A DNA stretch of 64,000 nucleotides from Candidatus Thiodictyon syntrophicum (GCF_002813775.1 NZ_CP020370.1:6597501-6661500), one strand, 5' to 3'; positions 25,091 through 35,286 are shown, numbered from the stretch's first letter. Notes: generated by a model not told the origin, from the sequence alone. Numbers and translations are program-made.

Positions 25091-26485
25091 ATGGAACTTT
25101 CGGTCAATACCCAGGCCGTGGCCTATCTGGCCTCCGCCATCCTCTTCATCCTTGCCCTCAAGGGCCTGACCCATCCCGCCACGGCCCGCCGCGGCAATTT
25201 CTATGGCATCATCGGCATGGTCATCGCCGTGACCGCCACCCTGTTCGGTCACGAGGTCCAGGCCTATGGCCTGATCGCCGCCGGCGTGGCGATCGGGGCG
25301 GTGATCGGTGTCATCCTCGCCATGCGCATCCAGATGACCGCCATGCCGCAATTGGTGGCGGCCCTGCACAGCTTCGTCGGTATGGCGGCGGTGCTGGTGG
25401 CTATCGGTACCTTCTTCATTACCGGGCACCCGGGCGCGGTGATGATGGGGGAACTGTCGGCCGGCATCATCATCGGCGCCATCACCTGTACCGGCTCGGT
25501 GATCGCCTTCGGCAAGCTCCAGGGCCTGCTGAGTGGCGCACCGGTCAAGTTCGCCGGTCAGCACCTCCTGAACGCACTGCTCGGCATCGCCACCCTCGGG
25601 CTGGGCGTCTACTTCGCCATGACCGGGTCCGTGTGGGCGCTCGCCATCATGACACTCTTGGCCTTCGTCATCGGCGTCACCCTGATCATCCCCATCGGCG
25701 GAGCCGACATGCCGGTCGTCATCTCCATGCTCAACAGCTATTCCGGCTGGGCGGCGGCGGCCACCGGCTTTACCCTGCATAACAACCTGTTGATCATCGT
25801 CGGCGCCCTGGTCGGGTTCTCCGGCGCCATCCTCTCCTACATCATGTGCAAGGCCATGAACCGCTCGATCATCAACGTGGTCTTCGGCGGCTTCGGCTCC
25901 GGTGACGAGACCGGCGACCCGAGTGCCGGGGCCCTGGCGGCCAGCCGCGGGGTCAAGTCGTCCTCGGTGGAGGACGCGGTCTATTGGATGGAGGACGCGA
26001 ACAAGGTCATCATCATCCCCGGCTACGGCATGGCCGTGGCGCAGGCGCAGCACTCCTGCAAGGAACTGATGGAACTGCTGGAGGCGCGCGGGGTCGAGGT
26101 CAAGTTCGCCATCCACCCGGTGGCGGGCCGGATGCCCGGTCACATGAACGTGCTGCTGGCGGAGGCCGATATCCCCTATGACCGCGTGCTGGAGATGGAC
26201 GAGATCAATCCGGAGTTCCCGGGCTGCGATGTGGCCCTGGTGGTGGGCGCCAACGACGTGGTGAACCCGGCCGCCAAGGAGGACAAGACGAGCCCCATCT
26301 ACGGCATGCCGATCCTGGAGGCGGGCAAGGCGCGGCAGGTCTTCTTCCTCAAACGCTCCATGCGTCCGGGTTATTCCGGGGTGGACAATCTGCTCTTTTA
26401 TAAGGAGAACACCTCGCTCGTCTTCGGCGACGCCAAGGACACCATCGAGGGCATGGCGAATGCGCTGAAGGGTTCTGCCCATTGA
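25091..26485 (+). CDS. pntB: NAD(P) transhydrogenase beta subunit
   Basis: A 464-aa subunit with membrane domain II helices (residues about 1-270) and the cytoplasmic NADP(H)-binding domain III (about 290-464). The NADP site is seen in IIIPGYGMAVAQAQHSCKEL, then AIHPVAGRMPGHMNVLLAEA and VGANDVVNPAAK. The membrane part has the conserved NSYSGWAAAATGFTLHNN region. An AAGGAAC box precedes the ATG. Its stop overlaps the start of the DM13 gene, so the operon is pntAA-pntAB-pntB-DM13. Confidence 0.96.
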   Translation: MELSVNTQAVAYLASAILFILALKGLTHPATARRGNFYGIIGMVIAVTATLFGHEVQAYGLIAAGVAIGAVIGVILAMRIQMTAMPQLVAALHSFVGMAAVLVAIGTFFITGHPGAVMMGELSAGIIIGAITCTGSVIAFGKLQGLLSGAPVKFAGQHLLNALLGIATLGLGVYFAMTGSVWALAIMTLLAFVIGVTLIIPIGGADMPVVISMLNSYSGWAAAATGFTLHNNLLIIVGALVGFSGAILSYIMCKAMNRSIINVVFGGFGSGDETGDPSAGALAASRGVKSSSVEDAVYWMEDANKVIIIPGYGMAVAQAQHSCKELMELLEARGVEVKFAIHPVAGRMPGHMNVLLAEADIPYDRVLEMDEINPEFPGCDVALVVGANDVVNPAAKEDKTSPIYGMPILEAGKARQVFFLKRSMRPGYSGVDNLLFYKENTSLVFGDAKDTIEGMANALKGSAH

Positions 26486-27003
26486 ACCGGTACGCGCCGC
26501 GCGGTCCGGCGCCGGACCCCGCGGCGCCCCGCTACCTGCTGATCGGTCTCCTGATCGGCGCGGGCTTAGGAGGGGTGGGCGGGTTCTTCGCCTACCCCTT
26601 CGTGGCCGCGCGCAACTCGGGTCATACGGCGGTCGCCGCCGTCGACCAGGGCGGGGTCCTCAGGGCCGCCGGGCGCTTCACCCAGGCCGACCCCGCCGAC
26701 CGTATCCACTACGGCGGCGGGGTCGTATCCGTCTATGACAACCGGGTCGAACTGGGCGAGGACTTCGCGGTGGGGCCCGGACCCAAGTATCACCTCTATC
26801 TGGTGCCGCAGCGGGGCATCGACCCGGACACCCGGGTAGAAGAGACGATGTTCGTCGACCTGGGCCCACTCAAGTCATTCAGCGGCGCCCAGACCTACGC
26901 GGTACCGGCGGGGGTCGCGGTGGGGGATTACGGCTCGGTCGTGGTGTGGTGCGAACAGTTCAATACGCTCATCTCACCGGCGGAGCTATCCGCCAATCAG
27001 TAG
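26482..27003 (+). CDS. Membrane-anchored DM13-domain protein
   Basis: A 173-aa protein with one N-terminal membrane helix (YLLIGLLIGAGLGGVGGFFA) and a periplasmic DM13 domain (about residues 55-170). The domain carries the typical GRFTQADPADRIHYGGGVVS, then FAVGPGPKYHLYLVPQ, a G-x-Q-TYAVPAGV segment and the near C-terminal VVVWCEQFNTLISPAEL with a single conserved Cys. DM13 has been proposed to be a redox or electron-transfer module. It starts with TTG overlapping the pntB stop, with GAAGGG 9 nt upstream, so it is coupled to the transhydrogenase genes. This linkage is unusual. Confidence 0.85.
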   Translation: MNRYAPRGPAPDPAAPRYLLIGLLIGAGLGGVGGFFAYPFVAARNSGHTAVAAVDQGGVLRAAGRFTQADPADRIHYGGGVVSVYDNRVELGEDFAVGPGPKYHLYLVPQRGIDPDTRVEETMFVDLGPLKSFSGAQTYAVPAGVAVGDYGSVVVWCEQFNTLISPAELSANQ

Positions 27004-27013
27004 GAAAATAGAT

Positions 27014-27153
27014 TTAGCCGCAAATGAACGCAAATGGACGCAAATAATCAGAGGCTTGGCTTTTGCTTCATGTTCGCCGTCCGGGTGATGCCCCCGACGA
27101 TGCCAACCAACAGACTTATTTGCGCTTATTTGCGTTCATTTGCGGCCAAATAA
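27014..27153. repeat. Inverted-repeat element with GCCGCAAATGAACGCAAAT arms, copy 1
   Basis: TTAGCCGCAAATGAACGCAA with further GACGCAAAT units (27014-27047) faces TTATTTGCGCTTATTTGCGT and ATTTGCGGCCAAATAA (27116-27153), a near-perfect inverted repeat around 70 bp of unrelated DNA. Other copies are at 42831-42978 and 50554-50690. It lies between convergent DM13 and folE2. Confidence 0.88.
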
Positions 27154-27184
27154 TCTTCTCAGGTTTATTCGCGGCTCTCCCCTC

Positions 27185-28042
27185 CTAAAGCGACGCCTCG
27201 GCGATGCGCGCCTCGGCGTCCTTGTCGCGCTCGATCAGGGCATAGGCGGAGTGGTTGTGGATGGACTCGAAGTTCTCCGACTGCACTACATAGGCCGCCA
27301 CCCGCTCGTCGGCATTGAGCCGCGTGGCCACGTCCCGCACCATATCCTCGACGAACTTCGGATTGTCATAGGCGTGCTCGGTGACATATTTCTCGTCCGG
27401 GCGCTTCAACAGCCCGTAAAGCTGCGATGACGCCTCCCGCTCCACCAGCTCGATCAGTTCCTCGATCCAGATGAAACCCCGGGTACGCACCTGCACCGTC
27501 ACATGCGAGCGCTGGTTGTGGGCGCCGTAGGCGGCGATCTCCTTGGAGCAGGGGCAGAGACTGGTCACCGGCACCACCACCTTGATGTCCAGGGTCGGGT
27601 CCCCGTCATGGATCTCGCCGATGAAGGTCACCTCATAGTCCAGCAGGCTCTCCACGCCGGTCACCGGGGCGCGTTTGTTCACGAAGAAGGGGAAGCGCAT
27701 CTCGATATGACCGGCCGCGGACTCCAACCGGCGGGACATCTCGCGCAGCATCTCCTTGAACGAGTCCACGCTCAGTTCCCGCTCCTGGCTGTTCAGAATC
27801 TGCACGAAGCGTGACATGTGCGTACCCTTGAAATTGTGTGGCAGGTACACGTACATGTTGAAGTTGGCCACCGTGTGCTGCTCCAGCCCACCGCGGTCGC
27901 GCACCCGCACCGGGTGGCGGATGTCCTTGATGCCCACCTTGTCGATGGCGATGTGACGGGTATCCGCGCTCCCCTGGACGTCGGCGATGCCCGGCGTCAC
28001 ACAGGCCGTGGCACCACAGGTGGATTCGGTCGCTTGCTGCAT
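27185..28042 (-). CDS. folE2: GTP cyclohydrolase FolE2 (type IB)
   Basis: A 285-aa metal-flexible enzyme that turns GTP into 7,8-dihydroneopterin triphosphate for folate and queuosine synthesis. It is unrelated in fold details to FolE1. Diagnostic segments are [17 protein letters not shown], then [30 protein letters not shown] and the metal/catalytic [20 protein letters not shown]. The C-terminal [19 protein letters not shown] followed by [14 protein letters not shown] is family-typical. It replaces or backs up FolE1, often under low zinc. No Zur-type operator was recognised upstream, where a repeat cluster lies. Confidence 0.95.
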   Translation of the reverse strand: MQQATESTCGATACVTPGIADVQGSADTRHIAIDKVGIKDIRHPVRVRDRGGLEQHTVANFNMYVYLPHNFKGTHMSRFVQILNSQERELSVDSFKEMLREMSRRLESAAGHIEMRFPFFVNKRAPVTGVESLLDYEVTFIGEIHDGDPTLDIKVVVPVTSLCPCSKEIAAYGAHNQRSHVTVQVRTRGFIWIEELIELVEREASSQLYGLLKRPDEKYVTEHAYDNPKFVEDMVRDVATRLNADERVAAYVVQSENFESIHNHSAYALIERDKDAEARIAEASL

Positions 28043-28225
28043 TGAGCCTTCCTCGACGGGGCCGTTCGGCCCGGGTTATCCGTCAACTTGGTGTCCGGCA
28101 CGCGCAAGACAACCGCGAAATCGTCCGCCCGTCCGGCGTGAGCCGTCGCGTCGGACAGATCCGACCAAGACAAACCGGCCATTATCGGGGCTCGACCCGG
28201 GCGAGGCAAACCGGCGATGGCAGGC

Positions 28226-28423
28226 AGGGTGCGATCGAAACTGATGTGGGTTGGCTTGAGCGTCGATTGTAGGATGGGCAAAGCGCAGCGTGCCCATCCT
28301 CCAGACCTCGACGCGGCCCGGATGGGCACGCCCGAGCGACGCCACGACAGGTTCGGACCATCGCGCGCGGGCTTTGCCCATCCTACGGCGTTCGCGCGAC
28401 CACATCAGTCTGGATCGCACCCT
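28226..28423. repeat. MITE-like element with GGGTGCGATC ends, copy 1
   Basis: The ends are GGGTGCGATCGAAACTGATG (28227) and CATCAGTCTGGATCGCACCC (to 28422), an imperfect terminal inverted repeat. A 7-8 bp direct repeat, (T)GGCAGGC, flanks it at 28218-28225 and 28423-28430, as expected for target-site duplication. The cargo is a second, inner inverted repeat built on TAGGATGGGCAAAGCGC near 28270 and GCTTTGCCCATCCTA near 28373. Other copies are at 35287, 61378 and a half copy at 47233. Confidence 0.85.
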
Positions 28424-28491
28424 GGCAGGCTGGCTGGCACGATGATGAGCGTCGGACGGATCAGGCGCAAGCCTGCGGGTGGAGAGCCAGC

Positions 28492-28623
28492 GGCCTGAAT
28501 CATCGTTCCGGCCAGCGGCGCCCGGTGCGCACAGCGGACCCTACGGCGTCCACGCCCGTAGGGTCCGCTGCGCGGACCACCGGCCTCGCGACGAACGAGA
28601 TGGCCGGGACTATCATCAAGGCA
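28492..28623. repeat. GGCC-ended palindromic element with GGTGCGCACAGCGGACCC hairpin
   Basis: Ends GGCCTGAATCATCGTTCCGG (28492) and GGCCGGGACTATCATCAAGG (28602) are inverted repeats of one family (see 10713, 40278, 51531). Inside, 28524-28546 and 28556-28578 form a 23-bp hairpin of the GGTCCGC/GCGGACC type seen throughout the window. Confidence 0.85.
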
Positions 28624-28765
28624 CTGTCGGCGCGGCCAAGACCAGCCGAAGTCGCCTGTGCGCTTGACGCAGATCGTGCCACTTCGTTACGTCGCAGCCA
28701 TGATCCTGAGCTTGCGCGACAAGCACAGTAGTGCGCCATTCCACGCTATCTTGCGACCCGTCGAA

Positions 28766-28952
28766 GCCCCGAAGGGGCGCGATATACCAGCCCAGGGCAA
28801 CGCCCTGGGTATGAGGTATAACGAAGCCCAGCCCTGAAAGGGCGTGACATAAGACCTGCGTCCCTATGTCACGCCCTTTCAGGGCTAGACCGATTAAACG
28901 ACACTGTCCCAGGGCGTTGCCCTGGGCTGGTATGTCCGAGCCCGTTGGGGTC
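28766..28952. repeat. Nested palindrome of the CCCAGGGC / CCCTGAAAGGGCG type
   Basis: Outer arms GCCCCGAAGGGGC plus CCCAGGGCAACGCCCTGGG (28766-28809) face CCCAGGGCGTTGCCCTGGG and the GTTGGGGTC end (28908-28952). Inner arms AGCCCTGAAAGGGCGTGACA (28830) and TGTCACGCCCTTTCAGGGCT (to 28886) are exact reverse complements. The same modules occur at 10573-10940. Together with the preceding elements it fills the 1-kb gap 28043-29038, which has no credible gene. Confidence 0.87.
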
Positions 28953-29038
28953 GGTACGCACGCCAAGGTGGACCCGGATACGTGGGGATGAATAGGCGCC
29001 GAGCACGGCCGCTTGGGGCACTCCTGGCAGGCTCCGAA

Positions 29039-29788
29039 TCATGCGCCTACGTAGACGGTCGGACTCTGATTTCCGCGCTTCAAATACTGATGCACGGCCT
29101 TGCCTCGATACTTGTCGCGAATGGACGCTGGCGCAATATCGCCTTCAAATTCAAAGCGGCCAGCGGTATCACGCGCCGAAAGGTCGCGCGTTTCGTAGTG
29201 GAGTGTGCGCGCCGGATACCACTGGTGAACGCCGTACACCTCACGCACCAGCCCGTGAAATACCGAGAAGGCATACCGGACGTTGGTGCGACGCTTGCCG
29301 AGTCGCCAGATCCCGCGCGTCGCCTCATACAACTCAAGCGCTGACATGTTCTTGCGATAGAGCTTGTTGACGCGCACCAGGAGGACTGGGGCATCAATAT
29401 TGACTGGCTGCGCCGCATAGAGTTCGGCCAGATCGTCCAGGTTCATCCGCCCCACCTGTAAGCTTCGCCACCCTCTGACCGCATTCGTAAGCGAGCCCAA
29501 ACCCAGCACGTCAATAACAGCCGCCTCAACCCGGAAGGCGGTTTCCTCATCCTTGAGGCCATGGGCGAGGATCTCAAGCCGAGGAGGAATGCCGCCCGAC
29601 TTCAGTTCCGCGATCAGACGGGTCTTGGCCGATTCCTTGACGTCGCCAAAGTGCGCCAAGAGGCGTTCTCCGACGCCCTTGCCGACGTAGAACGGCTCGT
29701 CCGTACGTGGATCGACGTAGAGATAGACATAGTGACCGAGTGCTTCCGCCACCCCGGGTGGGAGGTGACTCTCGAAGTTCCAGTCCAT
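29039..29788 (-). CDS. GIY-YIG (LEM-3-like) endonuclease-domain protein
   Basis: A 249-aa protein. The N-terminal domain (about residues 20-120) has GHYVYLYVDPRTDEPFYVGK, a GIY-YIG-type start of the LEM-3-like subgroup with Y-V-Y and Y-V-G replacing GIY and YIG. It is followed by GERLLAHF, ending near AAVIDVLG, which holds the catalytic Arg/Glu region. Residues about 140-249 form a second conserved domain (PVLLVRVNKLYRKNMSALEL, then ATRGIWRLGKRR and YAFSVFHGLVREVYGVHQW). The second part looks like a nucleic-acid or ligand-binding domain. Role is unknown; defence or repair is possible. An AAAGAGG box supports the ATG at 29788. It directly neighbours purL and a repeat cluster. Confidence 0.75.
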   Translation of the reverse strand: MDWNFESHLPPGVAEALGHYVYLYVDPRTDEPFYVGKGVGERLLAHFGDVKESAKTRLIAELKSGGIPPRLEILAHGLKDEETAFRVEAAVIDVLGLGSLTNAVRGWRSLQVGRMNLDDLAELYAAQPVNIDAPVLLVRVNKLYRKNMSALELYEATRGIWRLGKRRTNVRYAFSVFHGLVREVYGVHQWYPARTLHYETRDLSARDTAGRFEFEGDIAPASIRDKYRGKAVHQYLKRGNQSPTVYVGA

Positions 29789-29878
29789 GCGAGCCTCTTT
29801 CAATAAGACGGCGGCTAAGCCGTTCCGCTCTTTTTAGGATGAACAATACGCGCCGAGCGGGTGCCCGGCGCTCCCAGT

Positions 29879-32800
29879 TCACCCCACCCACACCCGCGCA
29901 TTCCGAAACAGCCGCATCCAAGGCCCATCCGGCCCCCAATCATCGGGGTGCCAGGAGTGCTGGACGGTGCGGAAGACCCGCTCCGGGTGGGGCATCATGA
30001 TGGTGACCCGCCCGTCCAGGCTGGTCAGGCCGGCGATGCCGTCCGGGGAGCCGTTGGGGTTGGCCGGGTAGGCGTGGGCGATGCGTCCGTCGTGCTCCAG
30101 GTAGCGCACCGCCACCCCGCCGCGGGCCGCGGCCAGGTGCTCGCCGTCGCGGAACTCGGCCCGGCCCTCGCCGTGGGCGACGGCGATGGGCATCCGGGAA
30201 CCGGCCATGCCGGCCAGGAGGATCGAGGGGGTCGGCAGGACCTCGACCAGCAGGGTGCGCGCCTCGAACTGCTCGGAGCGGTTGCGCACGAAGCGCGGCC
30301 AGTGGCCGGTGCCGGGGATCAGCTCGTGGAGATTGGAGAGCATCTGGCAGCCGTTACACACCCCCAGGGTGAAGGTGTCGGACCGCTCGAAGAAGGCTTG
30401 GAACTGGTCGCGCGCCCGGGGGTTATAGAGGATAGTCTTGGCCCAGCCCTCGCCGGCGCCCAGGACATCGCCGTAGGAAAAGCCGCCGCAGGCGGCCAGG
30501 CCGCGAAAGCGCGCGAGATCCACCCGCCCGGCAATGATGTCGGAGAGGTGCACGTCCACACACTCGAAGCCGGCGGCGTGGAAGGCGGCGGCCATCTCCA
30601 GTTGGCCGTTGACGCCCTGATCGCGCAGGATGGCGATGGGCGGACGGACGCCGCGCGCAAGAAACGGGAAGGCGAGGTCGTCCTCCGGGTCGAAGACCAG
30701 GCGCGCGCTCAGACCCGGGGCCTCGCTCTCGATGCGCTCATAGGCCTCGGCGGCACAGTCCGGGTGGTCGCGCAGCCCCTGCATCCGGAAGCTGGTCTCG
30801 GACCAGATGGACTGGAGCCCGGCGCGGCTGCCGCAATAGAGCACCTCGCTGTGGCGGCGCAGCCGGATGGCCTCGCCCTCGTCCAGGGTGCCGATGACCG
30901 GGCTCAGGTCCTCCAGACCGTGCTGGGCGAGGATCAGGAGCACCTCATCGGTGTCGGCATGACAGACCTGGATCACCGCGCCCAGTTCCTCGCTGAACAG
31001 GGCGGCCAGGTCCCCCGGCCCCACCGGTGCCAGGTCCAGGTCCACCCCGCAGCGCCCGGCGAAGGCCATCTCACAGAGGGTCGCGAGCAGTCCGCCGTCC
31101 GAACGATCGTGATAGGCCAGCAGCAGTCCCTCGGCGTTGAGTTCCTGAATCGCCCCGAAGAAGCGCTTGAGCAGTTCCGGGTCGTCCAGGTCCGGCACCC
31201 CATCGACGGCGGGGTCCCCGAGCTGCCCATAGACCTGGGCCAGGCAGGAGCCGCCCAGGCGGTTCTTCCCCTGCCCCAGGTCGATCAGGATCAGGTCCGT
31301 GTCCCCCCGATCGGTGCGCAACTGCGGCGTCAGGGTGGCGCGCACGTCCGTCACCGGGGCGAAGGCGGAGACGATCAGCGACAGGGGCGCGGTCATGGCC
31401 AGCGGCGCGCCGTCGGGGTCGGCCCAGACGGTCTTCATGCTCATGGAGTCCTTGCCGACCGGTATCGCGATGCCGAGCGCCGGGCACAGTTCCAGGCCGA
31501 CGGCGCGCACCGCGTCATAGAGTCGGGCGTCCTCACCCGGATGCCCGACGGCGGCCATCCAGTTGGCGGAGAGCCGGACCTCAGGCAGCCCGGTGATGGC
31601 CGCCGCCGCGATGTTGGTGAGCGCCTCCCCCACGGCCATGCGCCCGGCCGCCGGGGCGTCCAGCAGCGCCAGCGGGGTACGCTCCCCGAGCGCCATGGCC
31701 TCGCCGGTGAAGCCGCGGTAGTCGCTCGCGGTGACCGCGCAGTCGGCGACCGGCACCTGCCAGGGCCCAACCATCTGGTCGCGCGCCACCAGGCCCGTGA
31801 TGCTGCGGTCCCCGATGGTGATCAGGAATGACTTGTCCGCGACCGTCGGCAGCGCCAGGACCCGGGCGATTGCCTCGTCCAGGCGGATGGCCTTGAGATC
31901 GAGCCGCGTGCGCGGCGGGTTCAGACGCGCCGCCTCGCGATGCATCCGCGGCGGCTTGCCGAACAGGAGCTGCAGCGGCAGGTCGATCGGGTCCTCCCCG
32001 AGGCGCGCGTCCGTCATGGACAGGTGGGCCGGTTCGAGCGCCTCCCCGACCACGGCATAGGGGCAGCGCTCGCGTTCACAGATCGCCTGGAAGCTCGCCA
32101 ACTCCGCGGCGGCGATGGCGAGTACATAGCGCTCCTGGGCCTCGTTGCACCAGATCTCCAGGGGCGTCATGCCCGGCTCGGCGCTCGGCACCCGGCGCAG
32201 CTCGAAGCGCCCGCCCCGGCCGCCGTCGTGCACCAGTTCGGGCAGGGCGTTGGACAGCCCCCCGGCGCCCACGTCGTGGATGAAGAGGATCGGATTGGCC
32301 TCACCGCGCGCCCAGCAACGGTCGATCACCTCCTGGCAGCGGCGCTCCATCTCCGGGTTGGCGCGCTGCACCGAGGCGAAATCGAGATCAGCGGCGGATG
32401 CCCCCGAGGTCATGCTGGAGGCCGCCCCGCCGCCCAGCCCGATCAGCATGGCCGGACCGCCGAGCACCACTAGCGGTGTGCCCGCCGGGAAGGGCCTTTT
32501 CGCGACGTGTTCGGCGCGGATGTTGCCGATACCGCCCGCCAGCATGATCGGCTTGTGATAGCCGCGCAGTTCCGGGGCCCCGTCCGGGCCCGGGATGGCC
32601 TGTTCATAGGTACGGAAATAGCCGGCCAGGTTGGGCCGCCCGAACTCGTTGTTGAAGGCGGCGGCGCCGATGGGGCCCTCCAGCATGATCTCCAGTGCGG
32701 AGCAGATGCGCCCGGGCCGTCCATAATCCCGCTCCCAGGGCTGCTCGCCGCCGGGGATGCGCAGGTTGGAGACCGAGAACCCGGTGAGGCCCGCCTTGGG

Positions 32801-33781
32801 CTTGGCCCCGAGCCCGGTCGCCCCCTCGTCGCGGATCTCCCCGCCCGCACCGGTCGCCGCCCCCGGGTCCGGGGCGATGGCCGTGGGGTGGTTATGGGTC
32901 TCCACCTTCATCAGGATATGGATGGGCTCCTCGTGTTCCCCATAGATGCCGGTCACCGGGTCCGGCAGGAAGCGCCGCCCGTCCCAGCCCTCCATCACCG
33001 CGGCATTGTCCCGGTAGGCGGAGAGGACCCCGGCCGGGGCGCGCTCGGTGGTGTTGCGGATCATCTGGAACAGTGTCTGCTCCTGCCGCACCCCGTCGAT
33101 GGTCCAGTTGGCGTTGAAGACCTTGTGCCGACAGTGCTCCGAGTTCGCCTGGGCGAACATCATCAGCTCCACGTCGGTCGGGTCCCGGTCCAGCGCCAGG
33201 AAGCTCGCGGCCAGGTAGTCGATCTCATCATCGGACAGGGCCAGTCCCAGCCCGGCGTTGGCCTGCACCAGTGAGGCCCGGCCGCCGACACGCAGCCCCA
33301 CCCGGGTGAGCGGCCGGGGCTCGGCATGGTCGAAGAGCCGACCCGCGTCCGCGAGGTCCAACAGGACGCCCTGGGTCATGCGATCGTGCAGCAGGTCCGC
33401 CGCCCGGTGCAGGTCCGCCGCGGCCAGGGGGGCGCCGGCATCCAGATACCAGGCGGTGCCCCGCTCCAGGCGACGCACCATGGTCAGGCCGCAATTGCGG
33501 GCAATCTCGGTCGCCTTGGAGGACCAGGGCGAGATGGTCCCGGCGCGCGGCACCGTCAGGATCAACTGGCCGACCGGCGCCTGGCCGGGCAGGCTGGGGC
33601 CGTAGCGCAGCAGGCGGTCGAGGACGGCCTGTTCGGCCTGGTCCAGGTCCCGCTCCAGATCGGCCAGGTGGACGAACTGGGCAGTGAGCCTCACGTCTTG
33701 CCCGAGGGCCGCGGCAAGGCGCCCCTGAAGCTTGCGGAGACGGAAATCGGACAGCGCTGGGGCCCCGCGAAGGACGAGCAT
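29879..33781 (-). CDS. purL: Phosphoribosylformylglycinamidine synthase
   Basis: The 1300-aa single-chain enzyme of purine biosynthesis converts FGAR to FGAM using glutamine and ATP. The N-terminal linker domain (residues 1-170) is followed by two AIR-synthase-like halves with [20 protein letters not shown] and the ATP/Mg loop [20 protein letters not shown] near residue 290. The C-terminal glutaminase domain (about 1040-1300) has the nucleophile in [13 protein letters not shown] and the His/Glu end [11 protein letters not shown]. Length and architecture match gammaproteobacterial PurL exactly. It is monocistronic here. Confidence 0.98.
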   Translation of the reverse strand: MLVLRGAPALSDFRLRKLQGRLAAALGQDVRLTAQFVHLADLERDLDQAEQAVLDRLLRYGPSLPGQAPVGQLILTVPRAGTISPWSSKATEIARNCGLTMVRRLERGTAWYLDAGAPLAAADLHRAADLLHDRMTQGVLLDLADAGRLFDHAEPRPLTRVGLRVGGRASLVQANAGLGLALSDDEIDYLAASFLALDRDPTDVELMMFAQANSEHCRHKVFNANWTIDGVRQEQTLFQMIRNTTERAPAGVLSAYRDNAAVMEGWDGRRFLPDPVTGIYGEHEEPIHILMKVETHNHPTAIAPDPGAATGAGGEIRDEGATGLGAKPKAGLTGFSVSNLRIPGGEQPWERDYGRPGRICSALEIMLEGPIGAAAFNNEFGRPNLAGYFRTYEQAIPGPDGAPELRGYHKPIMLAGGIGNIRAEHVAKRPFPAGTPLVVLGGPAMLIGLGGGAASSMTSGASAADLDFASVQRANPEMERRCQEVIDRCWARGEANPILFIHDVGAGGLSNALPELVHDGGRGGRFELRRVPSAEPGMTPLEIWCNEAQERYVLAIAAAELASFQAICERERCPYAVVGEALEPAHLSMTDARLGEDPIDLPLQLLFGKPPRMHREAARLNPPRTRLDLKAIRLDEAIARVLALPTVADKSFLITIGDRSITGLVARDQMVGPWQVPVADCAVTASDYRGFTGEAMALGERTPLALLDAPAAGRMAVGEALTNIAAAAITGLPEVRLSANWMAAVGHPGEDARLYDAVRAVGLELCPALGIAIPVGKDSMSMKTVWADPDGAPLAMTAPLSLIVSAFAPVTDVRATLTPQLRTDRGDTDLILIDLGQGKNRLGGSCLAQVYGQLGDPAVDGVPDLDDPELLKRFFGAIQELNAEGLLLAYHDRSDGGLLATLCEMAFAGRCGVDLDLAPVGPGDLAALFSEELGAVIQVCHADTDEVLLILAQHGLEDLSPVIGTLDEGEAIRLRRHSEVLYCGSRAGLQSIWSETSFRMQGLRDHPDCAAEAYERIESEAPGLSARLVFDPEDDLAFPFLARGVRPPIAILRDQGVNGQLEMAAAFHAAGFECVDVHLSDIIAGRVDLARFRGLAACGGFSYGDVLGAGEGWAKTILYNPRARDQFQAFFERSDTFTLGVCNGCQMLSNLHELIPGTGHWPRFVRNRSEQFEARTLLVEVLPTPSILLAGMAGSRMPIAVAHGEGRAEFRDGEHLAAARGGVAVRYLEHDGRIAHAYPANPNGSPDGIAGLTSLDGRVTIMMPHPERVFRTVQHSWHPDDWGPDGPWMRLFRNARVWVG

Positions 33782-33903
33782 GATGGGTTCCCGATCGGTG
33801 TGAGGGACGGAGGCAATGGCGACGATGATACCCGAAGCGGACGGCAGCGCAGGAGCATCCGCGACCGGCCGTCACTGCTACCCGGGGCTCGGCAAAGAAA
33901 TAT

Positions 33904-34112
33904 CTCTCACGGAGACACGAAGAAAGAAACACTTAAGGTGAACTCCGGATCACTTTGCACCCGCGCAACAAACCGGAGGTCGAGGCTTCAGCCGGATGCG
34001 GCGCCGCGGCCCGCTAAAGCGTCGGCCTCCGGTCGAGCCTTCAGGGTACGAAGTGCTGCGGAGTTCGCCTTAAGGAGCGGCTCTTCTCCGTGTCTTTGTG
34101 TCTCTGTGAGAG
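33904..34112. repeat. Three-layer nested inverted repeat
   Basis: The outer arms are CTCTCACGGAGACACGAAGA (33904) and GTGTCTTTGTGTCTCTGTGA (to about 34110). The middle arms are ACTTAAGGTGAACTCCGGAT (33931) and GCGGAGTTCGCCTTAAGG (to 34075). The inner hairpin, 33972-34033, is bounded by ACCGGAGG and CCTCCGGT. The inner unit recurs almost identically, without the outer layers, at 40202-40263. This fills most of the gap 33782-34153, which contains no gene. Confidence 0.87.
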
Positions 34113-34153
34113 CATCTTCTTTGAGCGGATCGATGCCGATATGGGCAAGGGGC

Positions 34154-34963
34154 TCAGGCCGCGGCGAGCAGGCGCCGCTCGGCGAGCGGATAGAGGCTGA
34201 GCGCGCCCGTGTAGGCCGCGGGCGGCTCCAGAACCCAACCGTGGTAAGGCTGGTCGTCGCCCGGACGGGCCCGATAGGGCGGGGCGTCTTTACTCGGGTC
34301 GAGGCGCAACAGCGCGGACTCACCGACCACCCGCACGTCGCGCCGCAGCACCGCGGCGGCCGCCCAGTCACGCAGCCGCGGGCCGAGCTCCGGCAGGATC
34401 CGGGCGGCATCGGTGTAGTCACCGAGTGCGCCCAGCAACAACAGACGCTTATATTCATTGCCCGGATTGAAACGGCGGGGCCCCGCCGCCGCGGTCCCGG
34501 CCAGTTCGTCGCGACCATCCAGGTAGACGAACAGGTCGTGCAGCCCCTGCCAGGTCCCGGGTGCCGCGTGCACCTGCGCCCGCACGGCCGCCTCCGCCGC
34601 CCGTCCCAAGTCCTTGAGCAGTTGACGCAGGACCCATTCGCGGTAGACCGCAAAACGCGCCTGACCCACGGATCGCGGGTGGCCCAGGTCGCGCAGCAGG
34701 TGCTGGAGATTGCCGCACCAGGCGCGGTTCAAACGCTCCTCCTGGCTGGGCGCGGCCGACGGGGCGCGCCACTCCCGATCCGCGGAGCGCCGCGGCGGCA
34801 GTGCCGCCTGGATCTGCTCGACCTGATCCTTCAGCGCCCGCAGCATGGCGAGGCGCCGCTCCGGCTCCATGGCGCGATCACGGATCTGCTCCAGTGCCAG
34901 CAGGACCCGGGGCAAGACCACCTGCAGGTCAAGGGGACGCGGCCGTTCCAACCGGGTCGTCAT
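34154..34963 (-). CDS. Conserved hypothetical protein
   Basis: A 269-aa soluble protein starting TTRLERPRPLDLQVVLPRVL. It is helical in the first half (ALEQIRDRAMEPERRLAMLR, LQHLLRDLGHPRSVGQARFA), with FNPGNEYKRLLLLGALGDYT in the middle and a C-terminal part carrying PYHGWVLEPPAAYTGALSLY. I do not recognise a named domain. The ATG at 34963 was preferred over the open frame to 35233, whose first 90 residues are low-complexity proline/arginine. No operon partners. Possibly a lineage-specific regulatory or structural protein. Confidence 0.65.
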   Translation of the reverse strand: MTTRLERPRPLDLQVVLPRVLLALEQIRDRAMEPERRLAMLRALKDQVEQIQAALPPRRSADREWRAPSAAPSQEERLNRAWCGNLQHLLRDLGHPRSVGQARFAVYREWVLRQLLKDLGRAAEAAVRAQVHAAPGTWQGLHDLFVYLDGRDELAGTAAAGPRRFNPGNEYKRLLLLGALGDYTDAARILPELGPRLRDWAAAAVLRRDVRVVGESALLRLDPSKDAPPYRARPGDDQPYHGWVLEPPAAYTGALSLYPLAERRLLAAA

Positions 34964-35286
34964 GGCGACCCCCAGTGACGGGAACCAGGACGGTGAAGGC
35001 CGCTCGGGGGGGTGAGGCCGGGGCCGACCGGGGGCAGGCGGCCGGGAACTGGGCGCCGAATCGATGTCATGGGTTAGGTCCGTCCGTGTCGCCGCTGGGC
35101 GGCGCTTATCGGTCAAGGTCAGGTCGGTGCAGGCCGGTGGTCGGCACAGAGGCCGCCCCGGCGCACTGAGTGTGGGCGTATTGGCGCCAGGTCTCAATGA
35201 CCATTGTCGGAAAATGCGACGGCGTTCACCCAATCGCCCATTCTATCACTCAAATCAGCCCGCCCGCCCCGGGCCCCGGCGCGGCC

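Noticed and set aside
25088-26482. 464-codon minus-strand frame opposite pntB
   Set aside because: It mirrors pntB in length only because of third-position GC bias. The His/Gly/Asp-rich composition has no domain.
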